DNA of 10,433 bases from an uncultured Paracoccaceae bacterium (lineage in GTDB: Bacteria; Pseudomonadota; Alphaproteobacteria; Rhodobacterales; Rhodobacteraceae): contig CALEZJ010000434.1 of NCBI GenBank assembly GCA_937927885.1, positions 1 to 10,433 on the forward strand. The letters are read 5' to 3'. Shown here one piece after another: positions 1 through 5,711 of the stretch (positions are counted from its first letter, which is position 1; the number at the start of each line of letters is the position of its first letter). The notes beneath the pieces were generated by a model. That model ran no database searches and had not been told where the DNA came from. It saw only the letters and a program-made list of their open reading frames with translations. A program made the translations under genes and the position numbers.

Positions 1-147
1 GTCCTGCGCCTGCACTCCGGCATCACCCTGCGCCGCGAATGGACGCCCCAGGGCTGGCTGATCCGCATCGACGCCAGACACGCCGCGCATCCCGGGATCG
101 TGGATGACATCCTCGATCTGGTCGAGGACTGGTTTCAGAAGGGGTGA
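1..147 (+). CDS. 3' end of an unrecognised protein gene (partial)
   Basis: An open frame enters from the left edge and ends with TGA at 145-147, giving the last 48 residues of a protein. The fragment is rich in Arg, His and Asp. It ends in an acidic amphipathic stretch (VDDILDLVEDW) that probably forms a helix. Codon use is GC-rich (mostly G or C in third position), like the genes from 1740 onward and unlike the cassette that begins at 200, so this is probably the resident chromosome. I do not recognise the family. With the N-terminal part missing, no function can be given. An antisense reading of the region (23-496) crosses the boundary into the next gene and is not credible. Confidence 0.6.
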   Translation, partial: VLRLHSGITLRREWTPQGWLIRIDARHAAHPGIVDDILDLVEDWFQKG

Positions 148-199
148 GGGGGGAAGTTTGGACTCGCATCGCGGGAAAGGCACAGCTATCTCTTAGCTC

Positions 200-712
200 A
201 TGGTGAATCTGGAGAAACTGTGGAAATCTGATAAGGCGCTTTCGAGCGAACCCGAGTGGAGGATTCGGGAGCGAGTAGAATTTGTCAGACTGGTTTCCCC
301 ACTCGACATAGACGGCATAACTGAAGAAGGCCTGCTCTTCACCGCCAGAGCACATATCTATATGCCAGATCGCGCTGTTGCATTTCAGCTCGAGTATCAC
401 TCCGCAAGAAACGCCAAACTGCGTGGACCGATAGTGAGGTTTGATTGGCTTCCTACCGCCCCACATAACAACAAGGGCCGTGGGCCGAAGGAGCATCAGT
501 TACAGACCATCACTGGATCGCACCTCCACTCATTCGATTTGAACTGGGACCCCTCAAATTCGGCGATGAGACAGCCAAACCTTCCAATCGCAGTCCCGGT
601 TTCTGATCGCCTTGAAACCTTCAAAGAGGCACTTGATTTTGTAGAAAAAGAATTTAGAATCAAAGGGCTAGGAAGCATACCCCCGCCGCCGTGGACTGCG
701 AAACTGCTATGA
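200..712 (+). CDS. Hypothetical protein, DUF6978-like (tentative), first gene of a two-gene cassette
   Basis: A 170-aa, probably soluble cytoplasmic protein with no signal peptide or membrane segment. ATG at 200 is the first possible start because an in-frame TAG lies at 194-196; a GTG follows directly at 203. No strong Shine-Dalgarno is visible. Residues 45-85 look like alternating beta strands. A GSHLH motif sits at 106-110, followed by a Pro-rich segment and a predicted amphipathic helix (about 137-155, ETFKEALDFVEKEF). That order, with a G-[ST]-H-L-H motif and then a C-terminal helix, resembles from memory the DUF6978 family, which is often encoded next to DUF1828 proteins; this assignment is tentative. 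The stop overlaps the next start (ATGA, 709-712), so the two products are probably made together. GC content is much lower than in the flanking genes, which suggests horizontal transfer. Biochemical function is unknown. Confidence 0.75.
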   Translation: MVNLEKLWKSDKALSSEPEWRIRERVEFVRLVSPLDIDGITEEGLLFTARAHIYMPDRAVAFQLEYHSARNAKLRGPIVRFDWLPTAPHNNKGRGPKEHQLQTITGSHLHSFDLNWDPSNSAMRQPNLPIAVPVSDRLETFKEALDFVEKEFRIKGLGSIPPPPWTAKLL

Positions 713-1473
713 TGAGTGCTGTTCGAGACAGCGATAGATTTCAAGAGGTTGTGCGGAGTGCTGCCGCCCAGCTGGTTTCGCTTGAGGTCATCGGCGGGGC
801 GAGCTACGTCACGACTCCCCTTCTGTATGCCAGCGGAGCGTACGTCGTCGTGCGTGTGGAGCGCAGCGGAAGCGACTTTTTTGTCTCCGACTTCGGGGCG
901 GGGTACGAGGAGGCGCAGCAGATGGCAGGGGAGGCCACTTACAAGCGCGTTGCCCGATCCGTTGCCGTGTCCAATGGCGTGAACTTTGATTCATTTTCTT
1001 TCTTTGAGCTTATAGCCACAGAAGGCCAGCTTGGGGGTGCCATTGCGGCAATCGCAAATTGCTCGCAGGAAGCTGTAAATATTACAGCTATGAAGCTTTC
1101 CGAACGTACATTCCGCGATGAGAGTGAACTCCTTCATCAACGACTAAATTCAATTTTTGACCCTCGGTATGTTGCCAAGGACGTCCACATACTCGGCTCG
1201 TCAAACACCGAGTGGCACATTTCATCGCTCGTGACTATCAATGAACGGAAGGTTGCGTTTGAGTCGGTAACAAAACATCCAAATTCCGTGGTTCATGCGG
1301 CAGCTAAGTTCGGAGATCTTGCGCTTCTTGATGGTGCGCCGGGTCGTGTTGCTGTCGTCGCAAGCAAGAAGCTTCTAGGTACTTATCTGGGCGTGTTGTC
1401 ACATAATGCGCGCGTTATTGAACAAAGTGCACAAGACACTGTTTATCAACGGCTTGTTCAGGACGCAGCGTAG
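709..1473 (+). CDS. DUF1828-like domain protein, second gene of the cassette
   Basis: A 254-aa soluble protein. ATG at 709 overlaps the upstream TGA (ATGA), the usual arrangement for translational coupling. ATG at 712 or GTG at 691 are alternatives. Residues 33-62 (VTTPLLYASGAYVVVRV, then FFVSDFG) have the pattern I associate with DUF1828: a TP-L/F motif, a hydrophobic strand, then an F-V-S-D-x-G turn. Residues 64-85 then form a helix (YEEAQQMAG...YKRVA). The C-terminal part, about 165-250, has strands WHISSLVTI and KVAFESV, a conserved-looking K-F-G-D-L (200-204), strand RVAVVAS, and a final helix with a YQRL motif. This could be a second domain of DUF1829 or nuclease-like fold, but no catalytic set can be fixed by eye. 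Lower GC and mixed codon use (many T-ending and A-ending codons) match its partner. The function is unknown; a toxin-antitoxin-like or defence role is speculation. Confidence 0.78.
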   Translation: MMSAVRDSDRFQEVVRSAAAQLVSLEVIGGASYVTTPLLYASGAYVVVRVERSGSDFFVSDFGAGYEEAQQMAGEATYKRVARSVAVSNGVNFDSFSFFELIATEGQLGGAIAAIANCSQEAVNITAMKLSERTFRDESELLHQRLNSIFDPRYVAKDVHILGSSNTEWHISSLVTINERKVAFESVTKHPNSVVHAAAKFGDLALLDGAPGRVAVVASKKLLGTYLGVLSHNARVIEQSAQDTVYQRLVQDAA

Positions 1474-1526
1474 AACCTATAAGGCGCGGGGTCCTATTGC
1501 GTCTTTTGTTGACCCACCATGGTTGC

Positions 1527-1560
1527 CCCCGAAGTCGGGGTGAAACCCCGACCTACGGGG
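1527..1560. repeat. Two-tier GC-rich hairpin, REP-like
   Basis: The inner stem is GTCGGGGT (1534-1541) with ACCCCGAC (1545-1552) around a GAA loop. The outer stem is CCCCG (1527-1531) with CGGGG (1556-1560). It starts about 50 bases after the cassette's last stop and has no following T-run, so a classical intrinsic terminator is unlikely, although it may still stall RNA polymerase or protect a 3' end. Stems of this GGTCGGGGT-type are, from memory, scattered through intergenic regions in the Rhodobacterales. The repeat status cannot be shown from one copy. Confidence 0.55.
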
Positions 1561-1593
1561 CACGTCCCCGCCCCATCCCCCACGGGACAACCC

Positions 1594-1610
1594 TTACCAA
1601 ATCCTTAACC
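1594..1610. promoter_or_regulatory. Candidate CtrA-type binding site
   Basis: The sequence TTAC, seven bases, then TTAACC matches the alphaproteobacterial CtrA box (TTAA-N7-TTAAC) with one mismatch in the first half-site. It lies about 130 bases upstream of the exporter start at 1740, in otherwise C-rich non-coding DNA. The match is seen directly; control by CtrA is inferred. The A/T-rich core stands out locally, which supports it being a functional site rather than a random match in GC-rich DNA. Confidence 0.35.
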
Positions 1611-1648
1611 CGCTTCCCCAACCCCTTGGAATCCCTCGCTTCCCTAAA

Positions 1649-1666
1649 TGTCCCACGCGTGGGACA
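1649..1666. promoter_or_regulatory. 18-bp perfect palindrome, possible operator or repeat element
   Basis: TGTCCCACGCGTGGGACA is a perfect inverted repeat with no spacer, 73 bases before the exporter start. A perfect 18-mer palindrome suits a dimeric regulator. The same core may, from memory, recur in intergenic regions of the Rhodobacterales, in which case it would be a dispersed element rather than a gene-specific operator. Together with the hairpin at 1527-1560 and the TTAAC motif it fills the 266-base gap (1474-1739), in which I see no coding sequence. Confidence 0.5.
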
Positions 1667-1739
1667 CCCCCTTTCCCTGTCCGGAATTCCCCGCTATCCC
1701 TGCAGGCGGGGCCCCGGCCGGCCCGCTGGGGGGGACCCG

Positions 1740-2612
1740 ATGGATATCAAAGCCCTGATCATGGGCCTCGCCTTTGCCTTCATGTGGTCCTCGGCCTTCA
1801 CCTCGGCCCGCATGATCGTGCGGGACGCGCCGCCCATGCTGTCGCTCAGCCTGCGGTTCCTGATTTCCGGTCTGATCGCCCTCGCCATCGCCCGCGCGCT
1901 GGGCGAGAGGATGCAGTTGACTCGCCCGCAGTGGCGCGCCACGATCATTTTCGGCCTCTGTCAGAACGCGGCCTATCTGGGGTTCAATTTCATCGCCATG
2001 CAGTGGGTCGAGGCCAGTGCCGCCTCGATCATCGCCTCGACCCTGCCGCTTCTGGTGGCGGTGTCCGGCTTCGTCTTCATGGGTGACCGGCTGCGCCCGC
2101 TGGCCGTGGCCGGGCTGGTGGCCGGGTTCGGCGGCGTGGTGCTGATCATGGGCGCGCGGTTTCAGGGCGGGCTCGATCTGCGCGGGGTCGGGCTGTGCAT
2201 CCTCGGCGTGCTGGCGCTGACCATGGCGACGCTGGCGCTGCGGGGGGCTTCGTCCGGCGGGAACCTGCTGACGGTGGTCGGGATGCAGATGCTGGTCGGT
2301 TCGGTCGCGCTGCTGGGGCCGGGCCTGCTGCTGGAGAGTCTCGAGGTCAACTGGACGCTGCGGCTGGGGCTGGCCTTTGCCTATACCACGCTGATCCCGG
2401 GTCTGGCGGCAACCTGGGTCTGGTTCAAGCTGGTGCAGCGGATCGGCGCGGTCAGGGGGGCGACGTTCCATTTCCTCAACCCGTTCTTTGGCGTTGCCGT
2501 GGCGGCGGTGTTCCTGGGCGAAAGCCTGCGGGTGCTCGATCTGATCGGCGTTGCCATCATCATGGCGGGCATTCTGGCGGTGCAGCTGTCAAAGGCGCCC
2601 AGCAGGGGCTGA
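1740..2612 (+). CDS. DMT-superfamily (EamA) transporter
   Basis: A 290-aa inner-membrane protein of the drug/metabolite transporter superfamily, at the usual length for two EamA repeats (about residues 5-140 and 148-284) and ten transmembrane helices. The first helix contains the family-typical FAFMWSSAFTSAR stretch. The fourth (ASIIASTLPLLVA) and the ninth (FLNPFFGVAVAAVFLGE) carry the conserved Pro and Gly/Glu features of each repeat's helix 4-5 region. The frame is open upstream to 1497, but that extension runs through the hairpin and palindrome, is Pro/Arg-rich and has no family match, so ATG 1740 was chosen; a G-rich run at 1729-1735 may act as ribosome binding site. The family commonly exports amino acids or metabolites; the substrate here cannot be told. 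It probably has its own promoter in the 1474-1739 gap. Confidence 0.93.
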   Translation: MDIKALIMGLAFAFMWSSAFTSARMIVRDAPPMLSLSLRFLISGLIALAIARALGERMQLTRPQWRATIIFGLCQNAAYLGFNFIAMQWVEASAASIIASTLPLLVAVSGFVFMGDRLRPLAVAGLVAGFGGVVLIMGARFQGGLDLRGVGLCILGVLALTMATLALRGASSGGNLLTVVGMQMLVGSVALLGPGLLLESLEVNWTLRLGLAFAYTTLIPGLAATWVWFKLVQRIGAVRGATFHFLNPFFGVAVAAVFLGESLRVLDLIGVAIIMAGILAVQLSKAPSRG

Positions 2613-2626
2613 GTTCCCGGGGGAAC
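2613..2626. other. Short intercistronic inverted repeat
   Basis: GTTCCC, GG, GGGAAC begins directly after the exporter's stop codon. It forms a short stem with little loop and no T-run, so it is probably at most a weak pause or mRNA-stability structure between the exporter and the next gene. Confidence 0.3.
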
Positions 2627-2680
2627 AGCGCGCGGGGCCGAGACAGGTCAGTCTGGGGCATCACGCCAAAGGAGGCCCCC

Positions 2681-3421
2681 ATGCGCAAGTTCCTGAAGAC
2701 CGTCTCGTTGTTCGCCGTCGCCCTCGGCCTTTACGGGGTGGGCAAGAGCATCGCCTATGGGGTCGCGGCAGCCCGTCCGTCGGCGGCGGAAATCATCGAC
2801 GCCGAATTGCAGCGCGAGCCCCTGCGCAGCATCCGCACCGCGATGTTCACCTATTTCCCGGCCGAGGCGATGGAGGTTCGCGCGGTGATGGTCCGCGCCG
2901 TCGAACGGGGTCGTCTGGACGACGAGGCCCGCGAGCGGCTGGCGAGCGAGTTGCGCGCCGTCACCGCGCCGGTCCTGGGGCTGATGGCCTTTGCCACGGA
3001 CGCCGAAATCCGGCCACTTCTTGATGACAAGATCGCCCTTTTCACCCGCCTTTCCCCGGATCCTGCGGCTTGCGGGCAGGCCGTGGTGCGTGGGATGACC
3101 GCCGAGCTGATGGCGCATCCGCTGATGGACGCGCAGGAATTCCGGGACGGAATGCATCGCCTCTACCACACCCTGTCGCAGGCACGGTATCGCAGCCTTG
3201 CCCCGGTGGCGGCCAGCGACGAGGATTATGAAGCCTTTGGCGCCCTGCTGGCCGCGACCAGCCTCTCGGACGAGGATTTCACCGCGATGGAAGCGGTAGA
3301 CCCGGCCAATACGCGGCTGTGCGGAGCGACGATCACCACGCTCGAAGTGCTGCGCGACGCCGATTTCCCCGGTGCGGCCGCAGTGCGGCGCGAAATGATG
3401 CTGGAGATGATCTCAGGCTGA
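2681..3421 (+). CDS. Hypothetical membrane-anchored or exported protein
   Basis: A 246-aa protein of no family I recognise. ATG 2681 is preceded by a clear GGAGG (2671-2675) five bases upstream, which fixes the start. Residues 1-25 (MRKFLKTVSLFAVALGLYGVG...) are a positively charged N-terminus plus one hydrophobic helix: an uncleaved signal anchor or a signal peptide. The remaining roughly 220 residues are acidic and almost wholly alpha-helical (IIDAELQREPLRSIR, LDDEARERLASELRA, SDEDYEAFGALLAAT), with two cysteines (in PAACGQ and RLCGAT) that could pair in the periplasm. It lies 68 bases after the exporter on the same strand and may be read from the same transcript. Its last 9 bases overlap the end of the convergent hydroxylase gene. 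The function is unknown. Confidence 0.85.
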   Translation: MRKFLKTVSLFAVALGLYGVGKSIAYGVAAARPSAAEIIDAELQREPLRSIRTAMFTYFPAEAMEVRAVMVRAVERGRLDDEARERLASELRAVTAPVLGLMAFATDAEIRPLLDDKIALFTRLSPDPAACGQAVVRGMTAELMAHPLMDAQEFRDGMHRLYHTLSQARYRSLAPVAASDEDYEAFGALLAATSLSDEDFTAMEAVDPANTRLCGATITTLEVLRDADFPGAAAVRREMMLEMISG

Positions 3422-4546
3422 GGCGCCGCGCGGCAACGGGTTGGTGCCCGCCTTGTAGGCGCTCCAGTCGGTGATGTCGGGATAGAATTGTCGCCGCCAG
3501 GCGCGAACCCTGGGGTTCATCAACCGGCGCCACAGGGGCGGGATGCAGGCTGCCACCACCATCGCCGGATAGCCCAGCGGCAGTTGCGGTGCGTCGTCGG
3601 GCGCGTAGGTCTGCAACAGGGGAAAGCGGCGGTCTGGTTTGTAATGGTGGTCCGAATGGCGTTGCAGGTTGATCAGGAGCCAGTTCGACGCGGTGTGCGA
3701 GGCGTTCCAGGAATGGTGCGGGGCGACGGGTTCATAACGTCCTTCGCCCAGATGGCGGCGGGTCAGGCCGTAGTGTTCGATGTAATTCGTCAGTTCCAGC
3801 AGCATCACCGCCACAAACGCCTGCCAGACGAACAACCCCAGCCCGACCCATCCGCCAATCCCGATCGCCAGCGCCAGAAAGCCGACCTGCAGGGCGCCAT
3901 AGCGCCAGAAGGGATTCGAGAAGCTCAGCGGCGGTTTGCCCGCGCGCGCCAGCATCGCCACCTCGGCCCGCCAGGCGGAAAGCGGCCCCTTTGCCAGCAC
4001 ACGGGGAAAGAACCGCCAGAAGCCTTCGTTATAGCGCGCGGTGACCGCATCGCGCGGCGTGCCGACCCAGAGGTGATGCACCCTGAGGTGCTCGCTGCGA
4101 AAATGGCTGTAAAGGGTCGAGGCCATCAGAAGATCGCCCAACCAGCGTTCCAGTTTCGTCTTCTGATGCATCAATTCATGGGCATAAACGATTCCCACCC
4201 CGCCGGAGGAAACACCCACGGCAAAGAACAGGATCAGGGATTCGTGCCAGGTCAGCGTAGAATGGCGGGTGGTGAACCAGAGCGTGCCGAAGATCAGCAC
4301 CATCTGCACCGGGAACCAGATCAGGGTAACGAGGCGGTACCAGAAAAGACCGGCCAGCGGCGCGTCGGGATCGGGGTTGTCGGTGTTCAGGCCAAAAATC
4401 GCATCCAGCGCCGTCACCACGCCAAAGGCATAGAGGAGGGACGGCGCCAGCCACCAGCCGCCCCAGAGCGCGCCAATCGCGATGAGCGGCACAAAGCCCA
4501 GCGACAGCCAGAAGGGCAGGGCGGACAGGAACGGGGACTTGCGCAT
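3413..4546 (-). CDS. alkB: AlkB-type alkane 1-monooxygenase / membrane fatty-acid hydroxylase
   Basis: A 377-aa integral membrane non-haem di-iron enzyme that inserts oxygen into a terminal C-H bond, classically of medium-chain n-alkanes, using electrons from rubredoxin. All histidine boxes are visible: HELMH (123-127), EHLRVHH (152-158), NYIEHYG (254-260) and LQRHSDHH (294-301). Hydrophobic segments before and between them (about 11-50, 68-92, 103-121, 220-250) fit the six-helix topology. ATG at 4546 was chosen over an in-frame start at 4612, because the extra 22 residues are Arg-rich and overlap mutY; AGAGGTG lies about six bases before it. The second box has Val where classical AlkB has Gly (EHxxGHH). 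The gene begins 22 bases after mutY and is probably cotranscribed with it. No rubredoxin or rubredoxin reductase gene is present nearby. The exact substrate is uncertain. Confidence 0.92.
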   Translation of the reverse strand: MRKSPFLSALPFWLSLGFVPLIAIGALWGGWWLAPSLLYAFGVVTALDAIFGLNTDNPDPDAPLAGLFWYRLVTLIWFPVQMVLIFGTLWFTTRHSTLTWHESLILFFAVGVSSGGVGIVYAHELMHQKTKLERWLGDLLMASTLYSHFRSEHLRVHHLWVGTPRDAVTARYNEGFWRFFPRVLAKGPLSAWRAEVAMLARAGKPPLSFSNPFWRYGALQVGFLALAIGIGGWVGLGLFVWQAFVAVMLLELTNYIEHYGLTRRHLGEGRYEPVAPHHSWNASHTASNWLLINLQRHSDHHYKPDRRFPLLQTYAPDDAPQLPLGYPAMVVAACIPPLWRRLMNPRVRAWRRQFYPDITDWSAYKAGTNPLPRGASA

Positions 4547-4568
4547 GGGGGCACCTCTGGCGGCCAGT

Positions 4569-5642
4569 CTAGCCCTGCGGCGGCGCCGCGAAAAGGTCGC
4601 CGGTTGCCGCATGGTCCCAGACCTTGCGCATCAGGGTGGGGAGGGCGTCGGGGTCGAACCCGGGGCGGAATTCGCCGGGCGCCGAGAGGGGGACGCGGGC
4701 GATGGCGACGCTCAGTTCCAGATGGAAATGGGTGAAGGTGTGGCGCACGGTGCCGGGCAGAATCCGCCAGTCGGCCTCCAGCGGCGGGGCCGGTGTGGGG
4801 GCGTCGGACCAGTCCGACCCCGGCCAGCCCGGCATGCCACCCAGAAGCCCCCGGGGCGGCCGGGTTTCCAGCAGGGGGGCGCCGTCCGCGCGGATCGCCA
4901 CATAGGCGATGCCCCGGCGCGTGGGCTTTGGCGGTTTGGCGGCCTTGGCGGGCAGGGTTTCGGCGAGCCCCCGGGCCCGCGCTGCGCACATCCCTTCCAG
5001 CGGGCATTCCGCGCAGCGCGGCTTTTTCGGGGTGCAGATCGTGGCGCCCAGATCCATCGTCGCCTGCGCGAAATCACCCGGGCGCGTTGGTGGCGTCAGC
5101 GTGGCGGCCAGACGGGCCAGCGCGGGACGGGCGCGGGGAAGGGGATCGGTCAGGGCGAAAAGGCGCGCGACCACCCGTTCGACATTGCCGTCGACCACGG
5201 TTTCCGGGCGGTCAAAGGCGATCGCCGCCACTGCCGCCGCCGTATAGGCCCCCAGACCGGGCAAGGCGCGCAATGCGTCCAGCGAGTCGGGGAATGCGCC
5301 CCGCCCGGCGACGATCCGCGCGCAGGCGATCAGATTTCGGGCACGGGCATAGTATCCCAGTCCCGCCCATTCGGCCATCACCTCGGCCTCGGGCGCGGCG
5401 GCGAGGGACTGGACATCCGGCCAACGGGTTGTAAAGCGGTGAAAATATCCCTTGACCGCCGCCACTGTGGTCTGTTGCAGCATCACCTCGCTGAGCCAGA
5501 CGCGGTAGGGGTCCGGTACCACGCCCGATGCGCGCTCGGCCGGGCCGATCCGCCAGGGCAGCACCCGCGCAGCCTTGTCATACCAGCGCAACAGGGCCGC
5601 CGCGACCTCGCCACCGTCACGCATTCTTGACGCCTCTTTCAT
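4569..5642 (-). CDS. mutY: A/G-specific adenine DNA glycosylase MutY
   Basis: A 357-aa base-excision-repair enzyme that removes adenine mispaired with 8-oxoguanine. The N-terminal HhH-GPD domain (about 15-220) has the catalytic Glu52 in SEVMLQQTTV, the helix-hairpin-helix LPGLGAYTAAAV (128-139), Asp151 in VVDGNVERV, and the [4Fe-4S] ligands Cys203, 210, 213 and 219 with the C-x6-C-x2-C-x5-C spacing. The C-terminal NUDIX-like domain (about 243-350) lacks a Nudix hydrolase box, as usual for MutY. It carries HTFTHFHL (301-308) where the 8-oxoG-reading loop is FSH in well-studied enzymes, a Ser to Thr change. The start could be 5642 or Met7 at 5624; the second has AAGAGG upstream. It is divergent from the DUF721 gene and leads into the alkB-like gene. 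Confidence 0.96.
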   Translation of the reverse strand: MKEASRMRDGGEVAAALLRWYDKAARVLPWRIGPAERASGVVPDPYRVWLSEVMLQQTTVAAVKGYFHRFTTRWPDVQSLAAAPEAEVMAEWAGLGYYARARNLIACARIVAGRGAFPDSLDALRALPGLGAYTAAAVAAIAFDRPETVVDGNVERVVARLFALTDPLPRARPALARLAATLTPPTRPGDFAQATMDLGATICTPKKPRCAECPLEGMCAARARGLAETLPAKAAKPPKPTRRGIAYVAIRADGAPLLETRPPRGLLGGMPGWPGSDWSDAPTPAPPLEADWRILPGTVRHTFTHFHLELSVAIARVPLSAPGEFRPGFDPDALPTLMRKVWDHAATGDLFAAPPQG

Positions 5643-5711
5643 TGGTGCCTCTGGCCATGGCCGCGGAACTCCTTAAGATAGTGCGCAAGAGTTTGAAAGC
5701 ACGCCGCGCCG

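Noticed and set aside
23..496. Antisense open frame of 157 aa
   Set aside because: It overlaps two better-supported plus-strand frames and crosses the intergenic gap. It has no recognisable family features and a Cys/Arg/Pro-rich composition.
1506..1536. TTGACC as a -35 promoter box
   Set aside because: No matching -10 sequence lies 16-18 bases downstream; the following DNA is the GC-rich hairpin.
1497..1739. N-terminal extension of the exporter frame
   Set aside because: The extension reads through the hairpin and palindrome, is Pro/Arg-rich and non-hydrophobic, and the EamA family normally begins at the first membrane helix. The ATG at 1740 explains the protein fully.
1644..2471. Minus-strand frame of 275 aa opposite the exporter
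   Set aside because: Its Gln/Arg/His/Pro-rich composition is typical of the antisense of GC-rich membrane protein codons, and it has no domain.
3488..4735. Plus-strand frame of 415 aa opposite the alkB-like gene
   Set aside because: It is a shadow of a gene with all its catalytic motifs intact. It also spans the mutY-alkB boundary, and its composition is Gln/Arg/Gly-biased.
5643..5711. TTGAAA at 5693-5698 as a -35 box for dciA, or TAAGAT at 5674-5679 as a -10 box
   Set aside because: TTGAAA is only 14 bases from the start codon and has no -10. TAAGAT has no fitting -35. The gap must hold promoters for both divergent genes, but I cannot place them.
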